Shown here in pieces: positions 37,540-46,576 of a stretch of DNA of 64,000 nucleotides. How positions within the stretch are numbered: the stretch's first letter is position 1; each line of letters starts with the position of its first letter. The notes under the pieces are model-generated. The model was not told the origin of the DNA, did no database searches, and saw only the letters and a program-made list of their open reading frames with translations. Made by a program: the position numbers and the translations under genes. The stretch is from Sinomicrobium kalidii (GTDB lineage: Bacteria > Bacteroidota > Bacteroidia > Flavobacteriales > Flavobacteriaceae). The DNA is taken from assembly GCF_021183825.1 (NCBI RefSeq), contig NZ_CP089211.1:1054001-1118000 (forward strand). The letters are read 5' to 3'.

Positions 37540-39015
37540 TTAATATGCCTTAGCGAACAATACCCTTCGCATCGAAGGCTTGCCGCTGTAAATACACTTA
37601 CCTTTTTCTTCCACAGCATCCAGCGGAATGCATCGTATCGTGGCTTTGGTAAGTTCCTTGATGGTTTCTTCGGTTTCCGGGGTTCCGTCCCAGTGCGCTG
37701 ATACAAATCCCCCCTTGTTTTCCAGCACTTCCCTGAACTCGTCAAAGGAATTCACTTCAGTGATGTGAGTTTCCCTGTAATCGAATGCTTTTTTATAGAT
37801 ATTCTCCTGTATCTCTTTTAACAAGGTTTCTACCCGGGCAACCACATCCCCGACCTTCATCGTTTCTTTTTCCAGGGTATCCCTGCGTGCTACCTCATAG
37901 GTGCCGTTTTCCAGGTCACGCGGTCCTATGGCCAGGCGAACAGGAACTCCTTTCAATTCATATTCGTTGAATTTCCAGCCCGGTTTGTGCGTATCCCTGT
38001 TATCGAATTTTACAGATATTCCCTTGCTCCGCAATTCACTTACCAAGGGAGCTACCCTTTCGGATATGGCATTGAGCTGCTCTTCTCCCCTGTGTATGGG
38101 CACTATAACCACCTGTATAGGGGCCAGTTTCGGCGGCAGTACCAGACCGTTGTCATCACTGTGGGTCATCACAAGCGCGCCCATCAGGCGTGTGGAAACC
38201 CCCCAGGAAGTGGCCCATACCCAGTCTTGTTTTCCTTCCTTATTGGCAAACTTCACGTCAAAAGCCTTTGCAAAATTCTGTCCGAGGAAATGGGATGTCC
38301 CGGCCTGTAATGCTTTTCCGTCCTGCATCAAGGCTTCGATACAATAGGTTTCTTCCGCCCCGGCAAAACGCTCACTTTCCGATTTAACACCCTTGATCAC
38401 AGGTACACCCATAAAATTCTCGGCAAAGTCGGCATAAATATCCATCATCTGTACTGCTTCTGCTTCAGCCTCCTCTTTAGTGGCATGCGCCGTATGGCCT
38501 TCCTGCCATAAAAATTCAGCCGTACGCAAAAACAACCGTGTACGCATCTCCCATCGTACTACATTGGCCCATTGGTTGACAAGGATAGGCAGATCGCGGT
38601 AAGATTGTATCCACCTTCGGTACGTGTCCCAGATTATTGTTTCTGAAGTGGGCCGTACAATAAGTTCTTCTTCAAGTTTAGCCTCCGGATCTACCACCAG
38701 TCCACTGCCGTCTTCCTCATTTTTGAGCCGATAATGGGTAACTACAGCACATTCCTTCGCAAAACCCTCCACATGATCGGCCTCCCTGCTCAGATAGGAT
38801 TTCGGGATAAAAAGTGGAAAATAGGCATTCTCGTGCCCTGTTTCCTTGAACATGTGGTCCAGTTCAGCCTGCATTTTTTCCCAGATAGCATACCCGTAGG
38901 GCTTGATCACCATACACCCCCTAACTCCCGAATTTTCAGCTAAATCCGCCTTTATAACCAACTCATTATACCATTTTGAATAATCTTCGCTGCGTTTCGT
39001 TAAGTTCTTACCCAT
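37540..39015 (-). CDS. proS: Prolyl-tRNA synthetase, archaeal/eukaryal type
   Basis: 491 aa. It charges tRNA-Pro. Class II motif 2 and 3 regions are recognisable ([20 protein letters not shown] and [20 protein letters not shown]), and the anticodon-binding domain begins [13 protein letters not shown] (about residue 300). The short length and lack of the bacterial INS editing domain identify the archaeal/eukaryal-like type. It runs convergently with thx. Confidence 0.96.
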   Translation of the reverse strand: MGKNLTKRSEDYSKWYNELVIKADLAENSGVRGCMVIKPYGYAIWEKMQAELDHMFKETGHENAYFPLFIPKSYLSREADHVEGFAKECAVVTHYRLKNEEDGSGLVVDPEAKLEEELIVRPTSETIIWDTYRRWIQSYRDLPILVNQWANVVRWEMRTRLFLRTAEFLWQEGHTAHATKEEAEAEAVQMMDIYADFAENFMGVPVIKGVKSESERFAGAEETYCIEALMQDGKALQAGTSHFLGQNFAKAFDVKFANKEGKQDWVWATSWGVSTRLMGALVMTHSDDNGLVLPPKLAPIQVVIVPIHRGEEQLNAISERVAPLVSELRSKGISVKFDNRDTHKPGWKFNEYELKGVPVRLAIGPRDLENGTYEVARRDTLEKETMKVGDVVARVETLLKEIQENIYKKAFDYRETHITEVNSFDEFREVLENKGGFVSAHWDGTPETEETIKELTKATIRCIPLDAVEEKGKCIYSGKPSMRRVLFAKAY

Positions 39016-39025
39016 TATCAGTAGT

Positions 39026-39041
39026 TTGGCACAAATATTGC
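39026..39041 (+). promoter_or_regulatory. Candidate sigma-54 promoter
   Basis: TTGGCAC-AAATA-TTGC matches the -24/-12 consensus, with the invariant GG and GC exactly 10 bp apart. It points toward the lipoprotein gene at 39113. A second partial copy TAGTTTGGCA lies at 39062-39071 without a -12 element. rpoN is not in the window. Confidence 0.55.
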
Positions 39042-39112
39042 GCTTTTGTTAAAGTAGAGAATAGTTTGGCAAAACTAACTATTTTTGTTATGTTCAACAA
39101 TAAAATTTTGCA

Positions 39113-40207
39113 ATGATGAATACTTTAAACCATATTAAAAAATTCCGTTTTTTACTGGCTGGTGCAGTATCCGGGATTTTTCTCGTCTCCTGCGGATCAT
39201 ATCAGCAGGCTTCCTATTACGATTCCGATGGTATCTATGGTGATGCCACCGATTATAGTCATGCCGAAACTCCGCGGAACACCAGAACAACGCAATCATC
39301 ATCTTCTTCGGATTACCAGTCTTATTTCGCAAGGCAATCCGAACAATTCGAACAGATGACCAGCAACGATTATATTTTTACGGATATCGACTCGTATTCC
39401 AGCAGCGAGGTAAACGATTCTACCGATGTTGTTGCAGACAATTATAACTACAACTACCAGGAAGGATACCCCGGATGGGGAGATAATCCGCAGTCCACCT
39501 CCGTTAATATCTATAATAATACCTGGGGCTGGGGCGGTTGGTACGGTTCCGGATGGGGCTGGGGATATAACCGGTACAATCCCTACTGGAGCTGGGGCTT
39601 AGGCTGGAACAGCTGGTATTACAATAACTGGTATGGTCCCGGATGGGGCTGGGGTTATTGGGGTGGTCACCCTTATTGGGGATGGAACAGTTACTATTAC
39701 AACCGTCCGTATTACTATCATAATCCCGGAAGAAGGGCATATGCCTATACAAATACCAGGAGGTATTACAACAACCGGTCGCGTGTTTCGTCTACCAGCA
39801 GGAGAAATGCCTCTACAGACAGAAACCGTTCTTCTACCAGCAGAAGGACATACAGAAACAGTGCCAATGTGGGAACGGACAGGAACAGCAGAAGGACATA
39901 CCGCAACAGTTCCGACGTAAATGCCAGCAGGAGCGGCACCAGCAGAAGAACGTACCGCAACAGCTCTGATGTAAATGCCAACAGAAATAGCGATGTCCGG
40001 CGAAGAAGCAATAACAATACTAACTACAACAGAGGCAACTCCACCAGGACCAGGGTAAACCGTTCCTCATCGACACGGCGCAGGTCATACAGTACGCCTA
40101 CGCGTTCAAGTTCAAACAGATCGAGTATACGTTCTTCCTCGTCTTCAAGGTCTTCGGGTGGTTCGAGACGTTCCTCCACTTCACGGAGCCGCGGCGGAAG
40201 AGGTTAA
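39113..40207 (+). CDS. Trp/Tyr/Gly-rich low-complexity lipoprotein
   Basis: 364 aa. A signal peptide ends in the lipobox LVSC near residue 27. Residues about 75-130 are acidic. Residues about 130-205 are packed with aromatic and Gly residues (WGWGGWYGSGWGWGYN). A basic tail holds three RRTYRNS repeats (about 240-290) and a Ser/Arg-rich end. No catalytic domain is evident. Exposure on the outer membrane with adhesive or structural duty is possible but unproven. It lies 114 bp upstream of the FadL-like gene. Confidence 0.75.
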   Translation: MMNTLNHIKKFRFLLAGAVSGIFLVSCGSYQQASYYDSDGIYGDATDYSHAETPRNTRTTQSSSSSDYQSYFARQSEQFEQMTSNDYIFTDIDSYSSSEVNDSTDVVADNYNYNYQEGYPGWGDNPQSTSVNIYNNTWGWGGWYGSGWGWGYNRYNPYWSWGLGWNSWYYNNWYGPGWGWGYWGGHPYWGWNSYYYNRPYYYHNPGRRAYAYTNTRRYYNNRSRVSSTSRRNASTDRNRSSTSRRTYRNSANVGTDRNSRRTYRNSSDVNASRSGTSRRTYRNSSDVNANRNSDVRRRSNNNTNYNRGNSTRTRVNRSSSTRRRSYSTPTRSSSNRSSIRSSSSSRSSGGSRRSSTSRSRGGRG

Positions 40208-40321
40208 GACCAATCCCTGTTCATCATTGCAAAACGAGATGAAAAATAATCGTGATACTTCAAAACTATCATGATTATTTTTTGCCGAAAAAATACTGTC
40301 TTTTATTAAAACCGAATTCTC

Positions 40322-41833
40322 ATGAAAAAAATACTGGCAATAATTGTGGTTTTGGGTGCTGTACTGCCCAGTGAGGCACAAACAATAAACGATGTGCTAC
40401 GATACGGCATAGAAGACCTGCAGGGTACGGCACGATATCAATCCATGAGCGGCGCATTCGGGGCATTGGGAGGTGACCTCTCTGCACTCAACAACAATCC
40501 CGCAGGGTCCGCAGTCTTCAACAACGGTAGCTTTACCATCTCCGGAACCAGTTATAACACAAAGAACAAGACCAATTATTTTGACGGGAACACCTCAACA
40601 GACATCTCCGATTTTGACATGAACCAACTCGGTGGTGTTTTCGTTTTTAACAATACGGGCTCCGGAGGCGGATGGAACAAGTTCTCACTCGCATTCAACT
40701 ATGAAAGGGTCAACAATTTTGAAAATGAATTCCTGGCGGACGGGAACAGTAACCGGTCCATAGACTCCTATTTCCTCTCTTTTGCACAGGGAGTCCCTCT
40801 CGGAGACATGGCCATATTCAATGATGAAAATATAGAAGATGCCTACCTGGACATAGGCAGTTCATACGGCTTCGGAACCCAGCAGGCATTTCTGGGCTAT
40901 TACGGGGGGATTATTGATCCGCTGGACCCCGACAATGACAACAACACCGAATATATTTCCAACGCCGCATTTGACAATACGGTAAGACAGCGTTTTTTTC
41001 AAAGTACCTCCGGTTATAACAACAAGTTTACGGTAAACATGGCCGGACAGTTTCTAGACAATCTTTACCTGGGGGCATCCCTCAATTTCCACGATGTCCA
41101 GTACGAAAAATATACCCAGCTTGACGAAGACGGATACTCCTCCGAATCCATTTTGCGGGAAGCCACTTTTGACAACCTCCTGCGCACTTCGGGAGACGCA
41201 TTCTCATTTTCCCTCGGCGGTATTGCCCGGATCAGTGAAATGGTCAGGGTCGGAGCCACATACCAGTCTCCTACCTGGTACAGGCTCACCGACGAACTGT
41301 CGCAGCGGATCGGTTCCAATTATGAAGATGACAGAATCGGCTATATCAACTTTAACCAGGTAAACGTATACCCCGATTACAAGATCCATATCCCGGCTAA
41401 ATATACGGGTAGTCTTGCTTTGGTATTCGGGCAACAGGGTCTTATCAGTTTTGACTACAGCTACCAGGACATGAGCAATGCCAAGTTAAAACCCACTTCC
41501 GACCCGGTTTTTGCAGAAGAGAACGACTATATGGAAAACACCCTGGAAGCCGTGTCCTCTTTGCGCGTAGGCGGAGAATACCGGATAGAAAGGTTCAGTT
41601 TGAGAGGCGGGTATCGTTACGAACAAAGTCCCTATGACAGCGACAGGATTGGCGACCTCAACGGCTTCTCCCTGGGACTCGGCTATGATTTCGGCCCGAC
41701 CAGGATCGATGCCGCTTTCAATCAATACCAGAGAGATTACGGATCACAGCTTTATGAAGCAGGACTTACCAATACGGCAGATATTGACGCAAAAAACACC
41801 AACGTAACCCTGTCTCTTACATTCAATCTTTAA
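40322..41833 (+). CDS. OmpP1/FadL/TodX family outer membrane protein
   Basis: 503 aa. A signal peptide (MKKILAIIVVLGAVLPSEA) is followed by the FadL-type N-terminus GTARYQSMSGAFGALGGDLS and ALNNNPAGSAVF, and a beta-rich barrel ending in an aromatic-poor VTLSLTFNL strand. FadL proteins let hydrophobic compounds cross the outer membrane. The ligand is unknown. A hairpin terminator follows. Confidence 0.92.
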   Translation: MKKILAIIVVLGAVLPSEAQTINDVLRYGIEDLQGTARYQSMSGAFGALGGDLSALNNNPAGSAVFNNGSFTISGTSYNTKNKTNYFDGNTSTDISDFDMNQLGGVFVFNNTGSGGGWNKFSLAFNYERVNNFENEFLADGNSNRSIDSYFLSFAQGVPLGDMAIFNDENIEDAYLDIGSSYGFGTQQAFLGYYGGIIDPLDPDNDNNTEYISNAAFDNTVRQRFFQSTSGYNNKFTVNMAGQFLDNLYLGASLNFHDVQYEKYTQLDEDGYSSESILREATFDNLLRTSGDAFSFSLGGIARISEMVRVGATYQSPTWYRLTDELSQRIGSNYEDDRIGYINFNQVNVYPDYKIHIPAKYTGSLALVFGQQGLISFDYSYQDMSNAKLKPTSDPVFAEENDYMENTLEAVSSLRVGGEYRIERFSLRGGYRYEQSPYDSDRIGDLNGFSLGLGYDFGPTRIDAAFNQYQRDYGSQLYEAGLTNTADIDAKNTNVTLSLTFNL

Positions 41834-41839
41834 AATCTT

Positions 41840-41892
41840 ATTTTATCCTTTCCGGCATAAATAACCGTGACGGGAAGGATAAAATTCTTTTG
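41840..41892 (+). terminator. Terminator after the FadL-like gene
   Basis: 14-bp stem ATTTTATCCTTTCC/GGGAAGGATAAAAT (one G-U) with an 18-nt loop, followed by TCTTTTGTT. It starts 7 bp past the stop codon. Confidence 0.85.
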
Positions 41893-42207
41893 TTAAAAGT
41901 AAATTAAAGCTATGGAGGCATTGTCATTATCTATACTCCGAAAAATAATTTATCCTGCATAAATACCTATCTTTGCTCTCCGGTTTGCTCCCGATGCGGC
42001 GTGTATATTTTTGCAAGGCAACTTTTATACCTGTTTCACAAAAGCTGTCGAATACAAAAATCCTTATATTTGCAACTTGGTAGCAAAATACATACGAAGT
42101 AAAAAACAATGATAGATGATAAGGTGACGGAAAACCGGAAAATACATCCATCACCAGCTATCACCGGTTGCTGAGCGAAGTCAAAGCATCCGTCCAAAAA
42201 TAAACAG
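41893..42207. promoter_or_regulatory. folE upstream region with two -7 boxes
   Basis: No gene was found. TATCTTTG near 41970 and TATATTTG at 42065-42072 both fit TAnnTTTG, but neither has a good TTG at -33. The downstream part holds the dispersed repeat at 42171. Confidence 0.4.
42171..42186. repeat. Dispersed repeat core (CTGAGCGAAGTCAAAG)
   Basis: The reverse complement of this 16-mer matches the element at 10128-10143 at 13 of 16 positions. It is preceded by GGTGACGG-like and ATCACCGG-like stretches that may be parts of a larger decayed repeat. Confidence 0.45.
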
Positions 42208-42888
42208 ATGAAAATAGATAAAACTTTGGAAGAACAATTTGAGGAAATTGGTGACAACCACATTTCATCATCTGCGGATACACCTCTTAGGGAAGATGCT
42301 TTCGATCTGTCTGACAGTGAAAAGATAGAACGCATAGAACAGGACGTATACAACATTATGGAAACCCTGGGCCTCGACCTTACTGACGACAGCCTCAGGG
42401 GAACGCCCAGAAGGGTGGCCAAGATGTTTGTCAGGGAGATTTTTGCCGGACTGCATCCCGAAAGAAAACCCAAAGCCTCTACCTTTCAGAATAAATACAA
42501 ATATGCCGAAATGCTCGTGGAAAAGAACATTACGGTATATTCTACCTGCGAACACCATTTGCTCCCTATTGTGGGAAGAGCCCATGTGGCATACATATCC
42601 AAAGGCAATGTCATCGGCCTTTCCAAAATGAACCGTATTGTGGACTATTATGCCAAAAGGCCACAGGTACAGGAAAGGATGACCATGCAGATCGTACAGG
42701 AACTGCAACAGGCCCTGGGCACCAAAGATGTGGCCTGCGTTGTTGATGCCAAGCACCTCTGTGTCAATTCCAGGGGCATACGCGATATAGAAAGCAGCAC
42801 AGTAACGGCAGAATTCGGAGGCAAGTTCAAGGACCCGTCTGTGAGGAGAGAATTTCTGGATTATATTAAATTAGATACCGAATTTTAA
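42208..42888 (+). CDS. folE: GTP cyclohydrolase I
   Basis: 226 aa. First step of tetrahydrofolate and pterin synthesis, converting GTP to dihydroneopterin triphosphate. The N-terminal 60 residues are variable. The catalytic domain has SLRGTPRRVAKMFVREIFAG, zinc ligands Cys and His in STCEHHLLPIVGRAHVAY, and the third Cys in HLCVNSRG. It is followed after 33 bp by cysS. Confidence 0.98.
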   Translation: MKIDKTLEEQFEEIGDNHISSSADTPLREDAFDLSDSEKIERIEQDVYNIMETLGLDLTDDSLRGTPRRVAKMFVREIFAGLHPERKPKASTFQNKYKYAEMLVEKNITVYSTCEHHLLPIVGRAHVAYISKGNVIGLSKMNRIVDYYAKRPQVQERMTMQIVQELQQALGTKDVACVVDAKHLCVNSRGIRDIESSTVTAEFGGKFKDPSVRREFLDYIKLDTEF

Positions 42889-42921
42889 AATTTATCCACC
42901 TCAAAATTCAAGGAACCGAGA

Positions 42922-44409
42922 ATGCAACGCTACCTGAACCAAAAACTGAAGATCTATAACTCACTCACAGGAAACAAGGAAACATTCGAGCCCATAAACA
43001 ATGGCCATGTAGGCATGTATGTCTGCGGTCCCACAGTCTATAATTATGTACACCTGGGGAATTGCCGGACCTTTATTTCCTTTGACCTCATCTTCCGCTA
43101 CCTGAAACATCTCGGTTACAAGGTGCGCTATGTCCGGAACATCACCGATGCCGGCCATCTCGAAAACGATGCCGACGAAGGTGAAGACCGCATCGCCAAA
43201 AAAGCCAGGCTGGAACAGATCGAGCCCATGGAAGTGGTACAGCGTTACACCGTGGATTTTCACAACACACTGAACCGTTTCAACAACCTCCCTCCCAGCA
43301 TAGAACCCACGGCTACCGGGCATATTATAGAACAGATAAATATCATAAAAGAGATCCTCGACAAGGGCTTTGCCTATGAAGTCAACGGTTCCGTTTATTT
43401 TGATGTGATAAAGTTCAACCAGACTTCCCGATACGGAAAGTTAAGCGGAAGGAATATCGAAGACCTCATCCACAACACCCGGGAACTCGACGGACAAAGC
43501 GATAAGAAAAGTCCGCAGGACTTCGCCCTCTGGAAAAAAGCCGAACCCCAGCACATTATGCGCTGGCCCTCTCCCTGGAGTGACGGCTTTCCCGGATGGC
43601 ACCTGGAATGTACCGCCATGAGCACCAAGTACCTCGGGGAACGGTTCGACATCCACGGGGGCGGTATGGACCTGAAATTTCCACATCACGAATGTGAAAT
43701 AGCCCAGGCCGAAGCCTCTAACGGCCACACCCCGGTAAATTACTGGATGCACGCCAACATGCTTACCCTCAACGGCAAGAAAATGTCGAAATCCACCGGG
43801 AATAACATTCTGCCCAACGAGATCTTTACGGGCGACAACAACATACTCAGTAAACCCTTTGCCCCTGCCGTCGTGCGTTTCTTTATCCTCCAGGCGCATT
43901 ACAGGAGTGTGCTGGACTTCAGCAACGACGCCCTGCTGGCTTCCGAAAAAGGGTTTTACAGGCTGATGGAAGCCGTTCACTTGCTGGAAGAACTGCCCGT
44001 TTCTTCCGAAACTTCCGGTTTCGACCTAACACAATGGCAGCAAAAATGCTATGACGCGATGAACGACGATTTTAACAGTCCCGTACTCATAGCCAACTTA
44101 TTTGAGGCCGTGAAGTTCATCAACCAGGTAAAAGAGCAAAAAGCGGAGATCAGTGCAGAGGACCGGGAATCTCTGAAAACAACCATGCATTCCTTTGTTT
44201 TTGATGTGCTTGGCCTTATCGATGTCACCGCTTCACAGGAAAACAGTACCGATAAACTGTCCGGCGTAGTCGAACTCCTTATTAAACTGCGCGCCGAAGC
44301 CCGTGCAAACAAGGACTTTGCCACATCCGACAAGATAAGGGATGAGCTTGCCGCAATGGGTATTCAACTCAAGGACGGAAAAGAAGGAACCACTTTTTCC
44401 GTTTCCTGA
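42922..44409 (+). CDS. cysS: Cysteinyl-tRNA synthetase
   Basis: 495-aa class Ia synthetase. Zinc and substrate Cys in [15 protein letters not shown] (HIGH motif as HLGN), zinc ligands in WHLECTAMS and HHECEIAQ, and the KMSKS loop as [11 protein letters not shown] (residues about 284-294). The C-terminal helical anticodon domain ends [13 protein letters not shown]. It charges tRNA-Cys. yidD follows in the same direction. Confidence 0.98.
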   Translation: MQRYLNQKLKIYNSLTGNKETFEPINNGHVGMYVCGPTVYNYVHLGNCRTFISFDLIFRYLKHLGYKVRYVRNITDAGHLENDADEGEDRIAKKARLEQIEPMEVVQRYTVDFHNTLNRFNNLPPSIEPTATGHIIEQINIIKEILDKGFAYEVNGSVYFDVIKFNQTSRYGKLSGRNIEDLIHNTRELDGQSDKKSPQDFALWKKAEPQHIMRWPSPWSDGFPGWHLECTAMSTKYLGERFDIHGGGMDLKFPHHECEIAQAEASNGHTPVNYWMHANMLTLNGKKMSKSTGNNILPNEIFTGDNNILSKPFAPAVVRFFILQAHYRSVLDFSNDALLASEKGFYRLMEAVHLLEELPVSSETSGFDLTQWQQKCYDAMNDDFNSPVLIANLFEAVKFINQVKEQKAEISAEDRESLKTTMHSFVFDVLGLIDVTASQENSTDKLSGVVELLIKLRAEARANKDFATSDKIRDELAAMGIQLKDGKEGTTFSVS

Positions 44410-44447
44410 TAGAACGGGGCATTATTTACGGAAATCCCTGATAACAG

Positions 44448-44693
44448 ATGAACCTTTTACTAAAAATACTCGCCTACCCGTTTATCTTTTTGGTAAGGAT
44501 TTACCAGTATCTCATTTCCCCCCTCACACCTGCAACATGCAGATACACACCCACGTGCTCGCAGTATACCATTGAAGCCCTGAAAAAACACGGGCTTGTA
44601 AAAGGGGGAAAACTCGCCGTTAAAAGAATATTCAGTTGTCATCCATGGGGAGGTTCAGGCTATGACCCTGTTCCGGATAAGGATGACAACTGA
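44448..44693 (+). CDS. yidD: Membrane protein insertion efficiency factor YidD
   Basis: 81 aa. An amphipathic N-terminus ([20 protein letters not shown]) and three conserved Cys ([12 protein letters not shown] and [15 protein letters not shown]) are diagnostic. It assists YidC-mediated insertion into the inner membrane. Its last 17 codons are duplicated just downstream (see repeat at 44644-44810). Confidence 0.96.
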   Translation: MNLLLKILAYPFIFLVRIYQYLISPLTPATCRYTPTCSQYTIEALKKHGLVKGGKLAVKRIFSCHPWGGSGYDPVPDKDDN

Positions 44694-44810
44694 ATGCCCT
44701 CGCGCCAGCTCGCCTGTTCGCTAAAACAGTCCACCGGACTGTTTCTATACGCTCCATCGCCATGGGGAGGTTCAGGCTATGACTCCGTTCCGGACAAGGA
44801 TGACAACTGA
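44644..44810 (+). repeat. Tandem duplication of the yidD 3' end
   Basis: 44644-44693 and 44761-44810 are 50-bp copies that match at 47 positions. The 67 bp between them contain the perfect hairpin AAACAGTCC-ACC-GGACTGTTT. The first copy is the genuine yidD tail. The hairpin segment resembles a dispersed palindromic repeat, which may have arrived with the duplication. Confidence 0.85.
44694..44810 (+). CDS. Possible 38-aa chimeric micro-ORF after yidD
   Basis: An ATG directly abuts the yidD TGA and opens a 38-codon frame whose last 17 codons are the duplicated YidD tail ([16 protein letters not shown]). The first 21 residues (MPSRQLACSLKQSTGLFLYA) come from the hairpin insert. It is a side product of the duplication in my view. 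Translation is uncertain. Confidence 0.3.
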   Translation: MPSRQLACSLKQSTGLFLYAPSPWGGSGYDSVPDKDDN

Positions 44811-44820
44811 ATACTACACT

Positions 44821-45306
44821 TTAATTTTCTGCACCTGCCTGTTCTCCTACATTATATTGGCCTACCTGATATTCTCCGGGTTTGGTGCGGATAACCTGCT
44901 GCAAACGGTTCCAGGAATTTATATGGGTAATGGCCAAGGTCAGGACCGCAATCTCCTGCTTGTTGAAAAACTGTCTCATTTTGTCAAACAGGGCATCATC
45001 TACATGATGGTTCGGCAGATCGGTAAGGGCCTCGGCAAATTCCAGGACCGTCCGCTCCTCTTCGGAATAATAGGGGCACTCTTTCCAGGCTGCTATGGAA
45101 TATAACCGCAGTGGTTCCTCTCCATGGTGAAGCGCCTCCTTATAATGCATATCCAGGCAAAAAGCGCAATGATTCATTTGTGATATACGGTATTTGAGCA
45201 ATTTCAATAATCGCATATCCAGTCCGCTTTTACGCACATAGCTTTCCACTTGTGCCATAACGTTGTACATACCTTCGGGAAATTCCCCTAAACTGATTCT
45301 TTCCAT
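44821..45306 (-). CDS. Carboxymuconolactone decarboxylase/AhpD-like protein
   Basis: 161 aa. The AhpD-like core has MRLLKLLKYRISQMNHCAFC and a CxxC followed by DMH (CAFCLDMH, residues about 47-54), the proton-relay style redox site of the family. It is the typical genetic partner of ECF41 sigma factors, and its promoter carries the same motif as that of the sigma gene. Predicted role: peroxide or radical detoxification, not proven. Confidence 0.9.
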   Translation of the reverse strand: MERISLGEFPEGMYNVMAQVESYVRKSGLDMRLLKLLKYRISQMNHCAFCLDMHYKEALHHGEEPLRLYSIAAWKECPYYSEEERTVLEFAEALTDLPNHHVDDALFDKMRQFFNKQEIAVLTLAITHINSWNRLQQVIRTKPGEYQVGQYNVGEQAGAEN

Positions 45307-45335
45307 GATATTTTATTTTTATGGTTTGTTATAAA

Positions 45336-45362
45336 GACAAATACCCCGGAAGAAACGTGACA
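45336..45362 (-). promoter_or_regulatory. Predicted ECF41-dependent promoter of the AhpD-like gene
   Basis: TGTCACG, a 16-bp spacer and TGTC on the minus strand. The known ECF41 target is close to TGTCACA-N16-CGTC. The same two blocks with the same spacing lie at 46247-46273. Confidence 0.75.
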
Positions 45363-45375
45363 TCATTATCTATTT

Positions 45376-46215
45376 TTACCGAAGATTTTTCAGCTTGTCC
45401 GGATTGCGTACAAAATAGATCTGATCTATCTCCTCCCCTTTCACACTAAATAACAGGCAATTGATCACCCTGTCACCTGAATAATACAAAAGTGCAGGCT
45501 GGTGGTTGATTCGGGACGGAGTGATCTTCAGGTCCGGGATCTTCTCGTAGAATTTCCTGTAAACCCCGACAAGGAACTTCACAACACGGGGTATGCCCAA
45601 TATGCTTTTCATCGCAGCAGAAACCTTGCCTCCACCATCGGAAGTGAGCGCAATATCCTCGTGAAGCAGGGCTTCCAATTGTTCCATCTCCCGGTTCTGC
45701 ATGGCAGCAAATAACTGTTCCAACTTTGGCTGGTCCGGAATACCTGTTTTTGCACCTGCCTTGTCCAGCCGGTCTTTGGCCCTTCGGAAAAGTTGCCTCG
45801 AATTTTCTCCGGAAATATCGAGGGTGTCCGCAATTTCCCGGTGCGAATAATGATAAGCCTCTTTCAGGATAAATACGGCACGCTCACGCGCGGTCAGTTT
45901 TTCCATCAGTACCATAAGCGAGTAAGAGAGGATCTCCCGGTGTTCCACAAAAGTGTCTGCCCTTTCGGTAGCTACAGGTTCAGGCAGCCAGTGCCCCGGG
46001 TATTCCTTCAGGAATTTCTTCTGCCGTTTTTTTACGTTTATGGCATGATTGACCACCGATTTTATGAGATACCCCCTGTAATTGTCCACGTGCTTTGCCG
46101 GGTTTTCCAACAACTTTAACCATATATCCTGAACCACATCCCTGGCGTCTTCATATGAGCCGAGAATATTGTAGGCATAGGTTTCCAGCAGGGGTCGTAA
46201 AGTTTCTGTTTTCAT
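45376..46215 (-). CDS. ECF41-type RNA polymerase sigma factor with SnoaL-like C-terminal domain
   Basis: 279 aa. Sigma region 2 (YAYNILGSYEDARDVVQDIW) and region 4 (LTARERAVFILKEAYHYSHR, then EIADTLDISGENSRQLFRRA) are followed by an approximately 110-aa C-terminal SnoaL-like domain. The ECF41 markers are all visible: WLPEP in the linker between regions 2 and 4, DGGGK in the C-terminal domain and NPDKL at the end. ECF41 factors have no anti-sigma gene. The fused C-terminal domain controls activity. The AhpD-like partner lies 69 bp downstream. Confidence 0.92.
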   Translation of the reverse strand: MKTETLRPLLETYAYNILGSYEDARDVVQDIWLKLLENPAKHVDNYRGYLIKSVVNHAINVKKRQKKFLKEYPGHWLPEPVATERADTFVEHREILSYSLMVLMEKLTARERAVFILKEAYHYSHREIADTLDISGENSRQLFRRAKDRLDKAGAKTGIPDQPKLEQLFAAMQNREMEQLEALLHEDIALTSDGGGKVSAAMKSILGIPRVVKFLVGVYRKFYEKIPDLKITPSRINHQPALLYYSGDRVINCLLFSVKGEEIDQIYFVRNPDKLKNLR

Positions 46216-46246
46216 GATTGTGTTTCCAAAGGCTTAAATACATACA

Positions 46247-46273
46247 GACAAATGAAAGCAGGCAAACGTGACA
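46247..46273 (-). promoter_or_regulatory. Predicted ECF41 autoregulatory promoter
   Basis: TGTCACG (46267-46273), 16-bp spacer and TGTC (46247-46250) on the minus strand, 32 bp upstream of the sigma factor start. It matches the site at 45336-45362, which suggests autoregulation. Confidence 0.75.
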
Positions 46274-46576
46274 TTTCTTTTGTCAATATAACACATTTGA
46301 GTTATACACACAGATATTATTTATACCAAACTCTTAAACAAGCACTTAAATATCCGTATATCCTGTAAAGCAGATGCCATTTCAAAAAATCCTGACCCTA
46401 TAGTTTTTATTTTACCACAAAGGGCTTATAAAGCAGGCACAAAGTAACACAGAGATTCTATATAGAAATTAAAAGAATAACTCGATAACACATTTTATGA
46501 TTCCGGCAGAATTTAGTTTCCCCTGCTGTTCTTTTCAACTACGTTTCGTTATATTTACACCTCCAAAATAAAGAAC
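46274..46576. other. Non-coding region upstream of lgt
   Basis: No gene was seen. A stretch at about 46413-46455 (CCACAAAGG and GCACAAAG) looks like a fragment of a dispersed Bacteroidota repeat. The lgt promoter should lie here, but only TATATTTA near 46549 partly fits. Confidence 0.4.
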
